48,765 nucleotides of DNA from Paenibacillus sp. (lineage in GTDB: Bacteria > Bacillota > Bacilli > Paenibacillales > Paenibacillaceae). Every line of letters begins with the position of its first letter. The first letter of the stretch is position 1. Made by a program: the position numbers and the translations under genes. The notes below the pieces were generated by a model, which had not been told where the DNA came from, made no database searches, and saw only the letters and a list, made by a program, of their open reading frames with translations. Below, in pieces: positions 25,948-36,631 of the stretch. The DNA lies in the NCBI GenBank assembly GCA_031254035.1, contig JAIRVF010000035.1, positions 1 to 48,765 on the forward strand, written 5' to 3'.

Positions 25948-27413
25948 TTAGCAACCGCATCCAAACTTCTCTTCCCCGTCAAAGTCCAGCCGTGTCGGAT
26001 AATCGTTATCGAAACACGCCATACAAAGACCGCCTTTGTAATCCGCTTCGTTATTGCCTGCGATAGCCGTGATCAAACCTTCAGGGCTTAAAAAAGCCAG
26101 CGAATCCGCGTTGATCTCCTGGCAAATTTCTTCGATAGATCGTGACGAAGCGATCAGCTCGCGCCGATCCGGCGTGTCGATGCCGTAAAAGCAAGGGTTC
26201 TTGAACGGCGGCGATGTAATCCGCACATGCACCTCAACAGCCCCCGCTTCACGGAGCAGATTGACGATCCGCCGCGAAGTCGTGCCACGCACGATGGAAT
26301 CGTCGATCATGACCACCCGCTGTCCTTCCACCACACGGCGTACCGCGCTCAGCTTCATCTTCACGCCTTGCTCGCGCAGCTCCTGGCTTGGCTGGATAAA
26401 GGTCCGTCCGGTGTATTTATTCTTAATTAGCCCAAGCTCATACGGAATGCCTGTTTGTTCAGCGTAACCAATTGCCGCCGATATACTGGAATCCGGAACC
26501 CCGGTAACAATATCCGCATCGACAAAGGATTCGAGCGCCATCTGGCTGCCCATACGCTTGCGCGCCGCATGCTGGTTCGAACCGTTCATGTCACTGTCCG
26601 GACGCGCGAAATAAATATATTCCATCGCGCAAAGCGCCTTGCGGTGCTTTGTCTCGTCAAATCGGTCTTCATGCAGCCCTTCACGATCCAGCACAAGCAG
26701 CTCGCCCGGTTCGATGTCGCGCACAAATTCCGCGCCGATCGTTTCAAATGCGCAGGTCTCGGAAGCAAAAATATACGCATCTCCGAGTTTGCCCATACTA
26801 AGCGGGCGAAGTCCATGCGAGTCAGAGGCCACCAGAAGCTTATCATTGGTCATAATCAGAAATGCGTATCCACCGATAATCCGGTTAAACGCATCTTTGG
26901 CCGCCTCCACAAGTCCCTTGGATGAACGGGCGATCAGATGCGCGATCACCTCAGTGTCGCTTGTCGTTTGAAAAATCGATCCGCTCTCCTCCAGCTCGCG
27001 CCGGATTTGCGGCGCATTAACGATGTTGCCGTTGGTCGCCACGGCGAGATCGCCTGCGCGGTACTTGAACACTAGTGGCTGCGCATTCGCCAGCTTGCTA
27101 TCGCCGCTCGTTGAATATCTTACATGACCAATGGAAATGGAGCCGGTAAGAGACGACAACAGGTCTTTGTCGAATACCTCTTTCACCAAACCCATGCCGC
27201 GGTGGAAATGGAATTCCTCCCCGTCGCTGACGCAAAGCCCAGCGCTTTCTTCCCCACGATGCTGCAGAGCGTGCAGCCCGTAATAGGAAAGGGATGCGGC
27301 ATCCGGGTGTCCATAGACCCCGAATACACCGCATTCTTCCTTCAGTTTATCGAAGAGGCCTTCCTTGCCGGCCCCTTCATTGTAATAGTCTCCGGTCCAC
27401 AGCGTATGAGGTG

Positions 27414-27429
<16 letters not shown>
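25948..27429 (-). CDS. purF: Amidophosphoribosyltransferase
   Basis: A 493-residue enzyme that commits PRPP to purine synthesis. The N-terminal glutaminase follows a short propeptide ending KLKEE; the nucleophile is the next cysteine in [13 protein letters not shown], exposed by self-cleavage as in the B. subtilis enzyme. [16 protein letters not shown] is the PRPP-binding loop. Cysteines near the C-terminus ([12 protein letters not shown] end) fit the [4Fe-4S] cluster of this class. ATG 27429 is chosen since GGGAGG lies just upstream; a GTG at 27447 would include that site in the gene. It begins 15 bp before the purL stop, so the genes overlap. Confidence 0.97.
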
Positions 27430-29634
<2,205 letters not shown>

Positions 29635-29657
<23 letters not shown>

Positions 29658-30324
29658 GGGTATCCCTCCAAGCTTTCAGGATTGATGTAAACATGCGTTT
29701 TCCGTCTGCCGAACCCAGCAGTTCGTTTACGGCCCGCTCCGGATGCGGCATCATACCAACTACATTTCCCCGCTCGTTTGAGATGCCAGCAATGTCGGCC
29801 AGGGAGCCGTTCGGGTTGTTTTTATACGTAAATACGATCTGGTTGTTCTGCTGAAGCTGCTTCAGCGTTTCCTCGTCACAATAGTAATTGCCTTCGCCAT
29901 GCGCAATCGGGATGACGATCTCTTCATTTTGATCAAAATCATTGGTAAACGGTGTTTGGTTATTAACTACCTTAAGCACCGTATCATGGCAGCGGAATTT
30001 CATGGACGTGTTGCCCATGAGTGCTCCGGGCAGCAGTCCCGCCTCCGTCAATATCTGAAAGCCGTTGCAGATGCCGAGAATATATTTGCCTTCTTCAGCT
30101 GCTTTAGTTACTTCGTTCATAACCGGCGCAAAACGGGAAATCGCCCCGCAGCGCAAATAGTCACCATATGAAAATCCGCCTGGAACCAAAATACAGTCAT
30201 ATGCAGAAAGATCGGTAGCGGTATGCCACACATAATCGACAGGCTCTCCAAGCGCTTCTTCTACCGCTTTATAGCAGTCAATATCGCAGTTGGAGCCGGG
30301 AAAGACGAGAACTGCAAATTTCAT
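29635..30324 (-). CDS. purQ: FGAM synthetase, glutaminase subunit
   Basis: A 229-residue class I glutamine amidotransferase that delivers ammonia to PurL. The nucleophile cysteine is in [18 protein letters not shown], and the catalytic His-Glu pair is in [26 protein letters not shown] at the start and [14 protein letters not shown] are typical PurQ segments. It begins 5 bp after the purS stop. Confidence 0.97.
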
Positions 30325-30329
30325 GGATG

Positions 30330-30575
30330 TTAGCCCTCCAATTCGTAACGGTAATCCTCAACTACCGTATTTGCCAAAAGCTTTTCGCACATCTCTTTCA
30401 CCTGGCGCTCGGCCTCCGCACGGTCATCCGTGTTCAGGCTAAGCTCCATATATTTGCCGATACGCACACTTTCAACTTCCTGAAAACCCATCGAATGTAG
30501 TGCCCCTTGCACCGCAACCCCTTGCGGGTCAAGTACGCCCTGCTTAATTGTGACATAGACCGTAGCTTTCAACAT
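30330..30575 (-). CDS. purS: FGAM synthetase, PurS subunit
   Basis: An 81-residue protein with the PurS fold ([24 protein letters not shown] at the N-terminus, [10 protein letters not shown] in the middle). It bridges PurL and PurQ in the Gram-positive FGAM synthetase complex and helps channel ammonia. ATG 30575 follows GAGGAGGAACC at some distance. It is 92 bp downstream of purC. Confidence 0.95.
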   Translation of the reverse strand: MLKATVYVTIKQGVLDPQGVAVQGALHSMGFQEVESVRIGKYMELSLNTDDRAEAERQVKEMCEKLLANTVVEDYRYELEG

Positions 30576-30667
30576 ATTCCTCTGGTTCCTCCTCAGGTTA
30601 GATAGAATTTAGTTTAAAGGATAAGTGCTTAGCTAAAATGAATGAAACATCTATGAAACTCTTACAT

Positions 30668-31549
30668 CTACTCGGCCAATCTACGATATATATCCACATA
30701 ACGGCGGGTTGTTTCTTCCACCACTTCCGCAGGAAGCGGATCTGGCTGGCTGTTTTTGTCCCAGGTCGTGGAGGCCAGATACGTACGCACAGGCTCCTTG
30801 TCCATGCTGTCGATTTCGATGTCCAGTGCATACTTTTCTTTGGCCCAAAACCGCGAAGAATCCGGCGTAAAAATCTCATCGATCAGGATCACGCGGCCAT
30901 CTAGAATGCCGAACTCAAACTTGCAATCCGCCAAAATGATGCCGCGCTCCGCACAGTAATCCCGGGCAAAGCCGTACAACTTAAGGCTCTTTTCCTGTAG
31001 CTCTAACGCGAGTTCAGCACCGATCATCGCCTTCATTTGCTCCATCGAAATGTCTTCGTCATGACCGATGTCGTTTTTCGCGGCAGGCGTAAAGACCGGC
31101 TCCGGAAAAGCTTCATTTTTGCGCATGTCTTCCGGAAGTTTGATCCCGTTAACACTACCTGAAGCTTCATACTGTCTCCAACCGCCTCCAGTGATATAAC
31201 CTCTCACCACGCATTCCATATCGATGCGTTCGGCTTTGTGGACAACCATAATTCGGTCTTTCAGCAGCGTTTTGTCCTTCGCAATATCCCCAAGAAGCTC
31301 CACGTCGGTATGAACCACGTGGTTGTTCATCAGCTCCCGGGTTTGTTCGAACCAGAACGCGCTAAGGCGATTCAGCACATTTCCCTTTTCCGGAACAGCC
31401 GGGTCCAGCACATAATCAAATGCGGAAATCCGATCCGTGACGACGATCAGCACATGTTCCCCCAAATCGTACAGTTCACGTACCTTGCCTTTGTAAAGCA
31501 GCGGTGCATCAATAAGTTCTACAGCAGTGGATAAGGCCGGCAATGTCAT
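30668..31549 (-). CDS. purC: SAICAR synthetase, long form
   Basis: A 293-residue enzyme that joins aspartate to CAIR. The start LLYKGKVRELYDL is the ATP loop, with VTDRISAFDY and VRGYITGGGW downstream and LIDEIFTPDSSRFW as the C-terminal active-site segment. ATG 31549 is chosen since GGGGAGG sits 6 nt upstream; the frame extends 10 codons further. B. subtilis PurC is about 240 residues. This one has the longer arrangement (including FEQTRELMNNHVV) found in yeast-type ADE1 enzymes, so it may be a different lineage of the gene. It follows purB after a 456-bp repeat-rich gap. Confidence 0.95.
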   Translation of the reverse strand: MTLPALSTAVELIDAPLLYKGKVRELYDLGEHVLIVVTDRISAFDYVLDPAVPEKGNVLNRLSAFWFEQTRELMNNHVVHTDVELLGDIAKDKTLLKDRIMVVHKAERIDMECVVRGYITGGGWRQYEASGSVNGIKLPEDMRKNEAFPEPVFTPAAKNDIGHDEDISMEQMKAMIGAELALELQEKSLKLYGFARDYCAERGIILADCKFEFGILDGRVILIDEIFTPDSSRFWAKEKYALDIEIDSMDKEPVRTYLASTTWDKNSQPDPLPAEVVEETTRRYVDIYRRLAE

Positions 31550-31753
31550 GTGAATCCTCCCCATTTTGTGGCTCAACACTGAGAAAATAGCTTATTGGCG
31601 AAGTTGACCGCTACGGTTATGCTTACGATGCTATATTTAAATTGAACCAATGGTTGTACGGAAGAAGGCAGCCGGGTGAAATGTTCTCTCGATCGCTGTT
31701 GTTCCCGGATTTCTATGATTTAACCTAATTCATTATTGTAGAAATCCGATCAC

Positions 31754-31952
31754 AAAGCGTATGCTTCCGATGCTAGCTTTTCTTCGAAAAGCTCTTAGGC
31801 GAACGCTTCGCTTCTCCAGAATCATTTCCCCCTCTTGCCTATTCCTTACCCCTTTCTTTAGTTCAACTTCGAAAATCTCTTAGGCGAACGCAGCATACGC
31901 TTTCGAAGTAGCCTTTTTTCAAAAAGTTTTTAGCTTCTCCAGAGCGATTCCG
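31754..31952. repeat. Direct and inverted repeat cluster between purB and purC
   Basis: A 25-bp unit beginning CTTCGAAAA and ending AGGCGAACGC occurs at 31782-31806 and 31867-31891 with one mismatch. AAAGCGTATGCT (31754-31765) is the exact inverted complement of 31892-31903. GCTTCTCCAGA also occurs twice (about 31810 and 31932). No gene is seen in 31550-32005. Confidence 0.8.
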
Positions 31953-32005
31953 TCCCCTCCGCTATCTTCGTTCAATAGTATTCAGTGTTGATCCACTTTT
32001 TTTCT

Positions 32006-33301
32006 TTATACTAAACCTAGCTTCTTGAAGATCGTATCCACATGCTTCAAATGCCAAGAAGGGTTAAAAGCATCTTCGATGTCTTCCGGGCTGAGCACGT
32101 TTGTAATTTCCGGCGTCGCTTCCACGATATCGCGGAACTGGCGCTGTTCTTCCCACGCCTGCATCGCGCGCGGCTGTACGGTATCGTATGCTTGCTCGCG
32201 GCTGAAGCCCTTGTCGATCAGCTTGGTCATCACACGCCCGGAGAATGGAACCCCGAAGGTGCGGCCCATGTTGCGCTTCATATTTTCCGGGAATACGGTC
32301 AAATTTTTCACAATGTTACCGAAGCGGTTCAACATGTAGTTCAGCAGCATGGTCGCATCCGGCAAAATGATCCGTTCTACCGAGGAATGCGATATATCGC
32401 GTTCATGCCAGAGTGCCACATCCTCGTATGCCGTTACCATATGGCCGCGGATCACGCGGGACAGGCCGGAAATGTTCTCGCAGCCGATCGGATTGCGTTT
32501 ATGAGGCATAGCCGACGAGCCTTTTTGTCCTTTGGCAAAAGCTTCTTCAACCTCGCGGACCTCACTTTTTTGCAGGGCACGGATTTCCGTCGCGAATTTG
32601 TCCATCGAAGTCGCAATCAGCGCGAGTGTCGCCATATATTCGGCATGGCGGTCACGCTGCAGCGTTTGGGTCGAAATCGGAGCCGGACTGGTACCAAGCT
32701 TCTTGCATACGAATTCCTCGACAAAAGGATCGATATTAGCATAGGTGCCGACGGCGCCGGATATTTTCCCAAACTCCACACCTTTGGCCGCATGGCGGAA
32801 ACGCTCCAGATTTCGCTTCATTTCCTCATGCCACAAAGCCATTTTCAGTCCGAATGTTGTCGGTTCGGCATGCACACCATGTGTACGGCCCATCATCGGG
32901 GTATCCTTGTAAGCAATGGCTTTATCTTTCAAAATTTCGATGAAACGAATCAGATCCTGCTCAATAATTTCGTTCGCCTGACGCAGTAGGTAGCCAAGAG
33001 CGGTGTCGACCACATCGGTCGAAGTCAGTCCGTAATGCACCCATTTGCGTTCCGCTCCAAGGCTTTCCGATACGGTACGCGTAAAAGCAATTACGTCATG
33101 GCGCGTTTCCTTTTCGATTTCATAAATTCGGTCGATATCAAAAGATGCATTCTCCCGAAGCAGCTTGGTGTCTTCCTTGGGGATAACGCCGAGTTCCGCC
33201 CACGCTTCGCAAGCGCATAGCTCAACTTCCAACCACGCCTTAAACTTGTTTTCTTCGGTCCAAATGGCCCGCATTTCCGGTCTGCTGTAACGTTCAATCA
33301 T
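32006..33301 (-). CDS. purB: Adenylosuccinate lyase
   Basis: A 431-residue fumarase-superfamily enzyme acting twice: on SAICAR and on adenylosuccinate. The signature loop is [32 protein letters not shown] holds a catalytic histidine, and [14 protein letters not shown] is the substrate loop. ATG 33301 lies 3 bp after the purK stop, with GGAGGCAAGG upstream. Order and spacing match the B. subtilis operon. Confidence 0.97.
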   Translation of the reverse strand: MIERYSRPEMRAIWTEENKFKAWLEVELCACEAWAELGVIPKEDTKLLRENASFDIDRIYEIEKETRHDVIAFTRTVSESLGAERKWVHYGLTSTDVVDTALGYLLRQANEIIEQDLIRFIEILKDKAIAYKDTPMMGRTHGVHAEPTTFGLKMALWHEEMKRNLERFRHAAKGVEFGKISGAVGTYANIDPFVEEFVCKKLGTSPAPISTQTLQRDRHAEYMATLALIATSMDKFATEIRALQKSEVREVEEAFAKGQKGSSAMPHKRNPIGCENISGLSRVIRGHMVTAYEDVALWHERDISHSSVERIILPDATMLLNYMLNRFGNIVKNLTVFPENMKRNMGRTFGVPFSGRVMTKLIDKGFSREQAYDTVQPRAMQAWEEQRQFRDIVEATPEITNVLSPEDIEDAFNPSWHLKHVDTIFKKLGLV

Positions 33302-33304
33302 TGA

Positions 33305-34492
33305 TTATCCTTGCCTCCAAATATATGTTTGTTCTACCCAATCCAGCGCATGCTGAACGTCCTTGCATAACAAATTGATATGGCCCATTTTGCGGCCGGT
33401 CTTGCTTTCATTCTTTCCATATAAATGAAGCTTAGGCACAATACCGAATTCATTTAAAGCATCATCCGGTACTCCTGCCCGCTTCACAACTTCATCCAAA
33501 TGCTGTCCGAGTACATTCACCATGACGACCGGGCTAAGCAGCGTTGTGTCCCCAAGTGGCAAATTGCAGATTGCCCTTATATGCTGTTCAAACTGCGAGG
33601 TTGCACAGGCTTCCATCGTGTAATGTCCGGAATTGTGGGGGCGCGGGGCAACCTCGTTCACATACAGCCCGCCGTCCTTCGTCACAAACATTTCCACGGC
33701 GAGAAGGCCGGCCATGTTCAGGCTTTCTGCCAATTTCTCCGCCAGTTGTCGTGCTTTGCGCTGGATGCTTTCCTCCACCCTTGCCGGCACGATCGACAGA
33801 TGCAACACTCCGTTAACATGAACATTTTCCGAAACAGGGAAGCTCTTCACTTCGCCTCTCGGGCTTCGGGCTGCAATGACGGAAATTTCCGCCTGAAAAG
33901 AGATGTACTTCTCAAGCACCAACTCTCTTCCGGAAACCGACAATTCACAGTATGCCGCCGGAAGCTCTTCGGCCGAGCGGATGACCGCTTGCCCCTTTCC
34001 ATCATAACCGCCAGTGGCTGTTTTCAGCACGCATGGTAGACCCAGTTCTTCCGCGGCTTGACATAAGTTGGCCAAATCCGCAATTTCCCGGTATGGTGCG
34101 ACAGGCACGCCCGCAGCTTCGATCGCCCGCTTTTCCCGCAATCTATGCTGGGTTGTGTACAGTAGAGAGCTCCCCTGCGGCACGTAAGACTCTTTCTCCA
34201 GAAGAGCAGCTACGCCGGCGTCTACATTTTCGAATTCATACGTGATAACATCCGATGCCAACGCCAATTTCCGCGCAGCCTCTTCATTGCTGTAGGCCGC
34301 TTCGATCTGTGGTGTCACCTGCCCACAAGGTGCATCCAGCGTCGGATCCAGCGTTATGAACTTGTATCCCATCGCCGTCCCGGCGAGCGCCATCATGCGC
34401 CCGAGCTGTCCGCCACCCAAGATACCGATTGTTGAGCCGGGGAGAAGTGTTTTTACATTCCCTTGCAGCTTTAAGTTCTGTACGTTACTCAT
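33305..34492 (-). CDS. purK: 5-(carboxyamino)imidazole ribonucleotide synthase
   Basis: A 395-residue ATP-grasp enzyme that carboxylates AIR with bicarbonate to N5-[20 protein letters not shown] is the N-terminal nucleotide-binding loop. [15 protein letters not shown] is the ATP-grasp glycine loop, and [15 protein letters not shown] the metal and substrate motif. Its ATG overlaps the purE stop (ATGA), showing translational coupling. Confidence 0.97.
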   Translation of the reverse strand: MSNVQNLKLQGNVKTLLPGSTIGILGGGQLGRMMALAGTAMGYKFITLDPTLDAPCGQVTPQIEAAYSNEEAARKLALASDVITYEFENVDAGVAALLEKESYVPQGSSLLYTTQHRLREKRAIEAAGVPVAPYREIADLANLCQAAEELGLPCVLKTATGGYDGKGQAVIRSAEELPAAYCELSVSGRELVLEKYISFQAEISVIAARSPRGEVKSFPVSENVHVNGVLHLSIVPARVEESIQRKARQLAEKLAESLNMAGLLAVEMFVTKDGGLYVNEVAPRPHNSGHYTMEACATSQFEQHIRAICNLPLGDTTLLSPVVMVNVLGQHLDEVVKRAGVPDDALNEFGIVPKLHLYGKNESKTGRKMGHINLLCKDVQHALDWVEQTYIWRQG

Positions 34493-34974
34493 AGGGAATC
34501 ACTGCTTTCCAGCACTTCATTGCGGATATGATCCCGCCGTGCTTGTACCCGATTTTGAATGACAGTATCTGAAGCTCCGATAATTTGGGCTGCTAGCAGT
34601 CCCGCATTGGTTGCCCCGGCCGGCCCGATGGCCACCGTTGCCACCGGAATGCCTCCCGGCATTTGTACGATTGAAAGTAGGGAATCCAGTCCATTCAGTG
34701 CTTTAGTCTGCACCGGTACGCCGATCACCGGCAGAACGGTTTTGGCGGCAACCATCCCAGGTAAATGCGCGGCTCCGCCAGCGCCTGCAATAATAACTTT
34801 AATGCCCCGCTGCGCGGCTTCTTCCGCAAAGGTAAACATCAAATCCGGGGTACGGTGCGCGGATACGACCTTTTTCTCATATGGAATGTTCAATTCATCG
34901 AGCACTTTGCACGCGTGCTGCATCGTTTCCCAATCCGTTTTGCTGCCCATAATAACAGCGACTGATGCTGACAT
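34489..34974 (-). CDS. purE: N5-CAIR mutase
   Basis: A 161-residue class I PurE that moves the carboxylate from N5-CAIR to give [29 protein letters not shown] (with the conserved histidine) and [16 protein letters not shown] are the active-site segments. ATG 34974 lies behind GGTAGGGAG. It is the first enzyme gene of the operon; its leader from about 35500 contains promoter, riboswitch, a candidate mini-gene and a repeat element. Confidence 0.97.
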   Translation of the reverse strand: MSASVAVIMGSKTDWETMQHACKVLDELNIPYEKKVVSAHRTPDLMFTFAEEAAQRGIKVIIAGAGGAAHLPGMVAAKTVLPVIGVPVQTKALNGLDSLLSIVQMPGGIPVATVAIGPAGATNAGLLAAQIIGASDTVIQNRVQARRDHIRNEVLESSDSL

Positions 34975-35010
34975 ACTCCCTACCTACTTTCCTGTTAGTT
35001 TTAAGAGGTA

Positions 35011-35177
35011 GTTCAAAAAGTCCGCTTTTGATCACGAAGTAAATCGGGAAGCTGGTTCGCATCGAATCTTGAATTCAGCCGGGCCTTCCGGTGCTCGCGT
35101 ACCCACTACGTACGCTCCGCTCCTCACTCCCTATCTTCATCCAATCTTCTCGGTGCTGAAAACTGGCCTTTTTGAAC
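35011..35177. repeat. 167-bp element with terminal inverted repeats in the purE leader (MITE/REP-like)
   Basis: The ends are GTTCAAAAAG (35011-35020) and its exact inverted complement CTTTTTGAAC (35168-35177). The match extends to 16 of 19 positions. Inside, on the minus strand, are GCGTAC...GTACGC and a CCGG-rich palindrome. It carries no coding frame of note and no clear target duplication. I recall similar sequence as common in Paenibacillus intergenic DNA, but this was not checked. Confidence 0.65.
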
Positions 35178-35192
35178 ACGCACTTTAAGATT

Positions 35193-35357
35193 TCAGTATC
35201 CTTTTGGAAATACATTATGAAAGTCGAAAATAAGACCAAAAAGCCCGGTCACCACGAAAATGTCGATTTTCAGGATACCGGACCATGTCAGGAATACGTA
35301 CGGCGCGCCAAACATCATGTTGGGCAAAAAAGGCAGACGCCAAGACTGGAAAGGCAT
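35193..35357 (-). CDS. Candidate 54-residue membrane mini-protein upstream of purE
   Basis: An open frame starting MPFQSWRLPFLPNMMFGAPY and ending FDFHNVFPKGY. It has two hydrophobic stretches (about 14-30 and 33-50) with an aspartate between, like a small hairpin membrane protein. AGAGAGG lies 7 nt before the ATG. Third codon positions look like those of the neighbouring genes. The frame is open further upstream, but that part is the riboswitch aptamer and is excluded. The ATG lies in the 5' arm of the riboswitch terminator, so it would be made only in the read-through state. I know no family for it; it may be fortuitous. Confidence 0.42.
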   Translation of the reverse strand: MPFQSWRLPFLPNMMFGAPYVFLTWSGILKIDIFVVTGLFGLIFDFHNVFPKGY

Positions 35358-35364
35358 CGTAGCC
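35326..35364 (-). terminator. Riboswitch-controlled terminator of the pur operon
   Basis: In the minus-strand RNA, GGC(UAC)GAUGCC pairs with GGCGUC(U)GCC around an 11-nt loop and is followed by six U residues. It lies 17 nt downstream of the purine aptamer, the usual place for the expression platform. Confidence 0.75.
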
Positions 35365-35380
35365 TCTCTTTGCGGTATTC

Positions 35381-35450
35381 CCTCGTAGTCCGGAAATTTA
35401 CGGTTACCGGGTAGAAACTTCCGGGCCTTATCCCCGGCATTATACGAGTA
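35381..35450 (-). promoter_or_regulatory. Purine riboswitch aptamer, guanine class
   Basis: In the minus-strand RNA, P1 is ACUCGUA with UACGAG. P2 is CCGGG-GAUAAGG-CCCGG, J2/3 has the invariant UUUCUACC, and P3 is closed by CCGG/CCGG with the loop CCGUAAA. The specificity position in the last joining strand (GACUAC) is C, indicating guanine/hypoxanthine rather than adenine. It lies between the pur promoter and a terminator hairpin, so bound purine should favour termination. Confidence 0.95.
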
Positions 35451-35510
35451 TCTATTTATCAATTTGAAATTTTTGATGAAAGCCTCCGAATTAGGGGGCC
35501 TACATCTATC

Positions 35511-35540
35511 ATTTTAACAATCCCCTACACCGCATGTCAA
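35511..35540 (-). promoter_or_regulatory. Promoter of the purine operon
   Basis: On the minus strand a consensus TTGACA (35540-35535) and TAAAAT (35516-35511) are spaced by 18 bp. TGT directly before the -10 makes it an extended -10. Transcription would begin about 55 bp before the aptamer. Confidence 0.82.
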
Positions 35541-35548
35541 CAAAAACA

Positions 35549-35582
35549 CGAACAATCTTTGATTTCATATACCCATTGTTCG
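35549..35582. promoter_or_regulatory. Inverted PurBox pair (PurR operator)
   Basis: CGAACAAT (35549-35556) and ATTGTTCG (35575-35582) are exact inverted copies separated by 18 bp, each with an A-rich or T-rich flank. This matches the CCGAAC(A/T)(A/T)T core of Bacillus PurR sites, which occur in pairs about 16-17 bp apart. The pair lies just upstream of the -35 element. The purR gene is not in the window. Confidence 0.8.
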
Positions 35583-35609
35583 TTTTTTTGTTTTCCAAAC
35601 CTAAAAAGC

Positions 35610-35645
35610 AAGCCAGCGCACCTGGAAACTCCGGCACACTGGCTT
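35610..35645 (-). terminator. Terminator of the universal stress protein gene
   Basis: In the minus-strand RNA the arms 35633-35645 and 35610-35622 form a 13-bp helix including G-U pairs, followed by GCUUUUU. Confidence 0.85.
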
Positions 35646-35662
35646 ACATGTTTATTTTTTAA

Positions 35663-36097
35663 TTACTTTATTACAAGAACAGGTATGCGGGCATGCTGCA
35701 CTACATTATGGCTGACACTGCCAAGCACAAATTCACGGATTCCGCCGAGACCGCGGCTACCAATGACGATAACGTCCGAATTGTGATCCTTTGCATATTT
35801 CAGAACGGTTTCCGCAGGAGCTCCCTGTACCATCTTCACATGAAAATTAACTTCTGACTCGGTCAATCGTTTTTTCGCTTCTTCCACCGTCTGTTCAGCC
35901 AGATCATAATAATCCTTGTTCACGGAGGCGGGAATAGGAGCTAGTCCTTCGCCAATAAATACGCGTGGAAAGTCGTATGCATGGATCACTTCGATGATTG
36001 ATCCAGGTGTTACTTTGGCCAATTCAATCGCATGGTCGAGCGCCTTATTGGAAGCTTTGGAACCATCGTAAGCCAGAAGAATTTTGGAGAATAACAT
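35663..36097 (-). CDS. Universal stress protein (UspA family)
   Basis: A 144-residue Usp-domain protein. The start MLFSKILLAYDGSKASNKAL and the C-terminal ATP-binding pattern IGSRGLGGIREFVLGSVSHNVVQHARIPVLVIK (G2-x-G9-x-G(S/T) type) identify it as the nucleotide-binding class. ATG 36097 is chosen since GAGGTGGG lies upstream; a longer frame from 36157 adds 20 basic residues not seen in the family. It is monocistronic, with its own terminator, and presumably acts as a cytoplasmic stress protein. Confidence 0.92.
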   Translation of the reverse strand: MLFSKILLAYDGSKASNKALDHAIELAKVTPGSIIEVIHAYDFPRVFIGEGLAPIPASVNKDYYDLAEQTVEEAKKRLTESEVNFHVKMVQGAPAETVLKYAKDHNSDVIVIGSRGLGGIREFVLGSVSHNVVQHARIPVLVIK

Positions 36098-36240
36098 GTG
36101 AGCCCACCTCTTCTTTCTCTGTTTTGTGTAACTGCCATGTGTTAGCGATTTACCCATAAACCCGTTCCATCAACCATCATGAAGCTGGAACCGATCCGTG
36201 TAAAGATGAAAGAAATCGATGATGTCTGTATGAATCCCAA

Positions 36241-36504
36241 CTAGCTTAAAAAATAGGCGTACAGAACGGCATTCACAAACAACAATAGTGGAATTCCAAT
36301 ACGGAAGCTCAAGTGGCGCGTCTTATGGCGCTTGCGATACATTGCGATCCATACTCCCAATGCTCCGCCAATCGCCGCTAGCATAAATAACGTTCTCTCC
36401 GGCACGCGCTCGCGTCTATTCCTTGCCCTCTTCTTATCCTCGGACATTACCAGGTAGCCCACAACATTGATGAAAATAAACCATACCCAAAGGGCTGTTC
36501 TCAC
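36241..36504 (-). CDS. DUF1294 membrane protein
   Basis: An 87-residue protein with an N-terminal helix (TALWVWFIFINVVGYLVM), the family motif SEDKKRARNRRERVPERTLF, then AAIGGALGVWIAMYRKRHKTRH and a last helix. This is the DUF1294 pattern; function is unknown. The start is GTG 36504, 10 nt after GGAGG. A GTG at 36516 would overlap that site. It stands between topB and the stress protein gene. Confidence 0.85.
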   Translation of the reverse strand: MRTALWVWFIFINVVGYLVMSEDKKRARNRRERVPERTLFMLAAIGGALGVWIAMYRKRHKTRHLSFRIGIPLLLFVNAVLYAYFLS

Positions 36505-36631
36505 CTGAGGAACCACCTCCGTTCTTACCGCCTAATTTTATTATAATTCCATAATATGCCGGAAACAATGTCAAAACTTTGAACAATTCAGTTTCTAAGC
36601 CAAATCGAATAGATGGGTTTTCTATTCCCCT

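Noticed and set aside
32042..32989. 315-codon plus-strand frame opposite purB (and similar long frames opposite purL, purH and purQ)
   Set aside because: Shadow frames of highly expressed, codon-biased genes; no ribosome binding site and no family features.
35011..35177. Insertion sequence with transposase
   Set aside because: Only 167 bp with no coding capacity for a transposase, so at most a non-autonomous element.
35358..35462. Longer version of the mini-protein upstream of purE
   Set aside because: This part overlaps the purine aptamer, and its residues simply translate conserved RNA structure.
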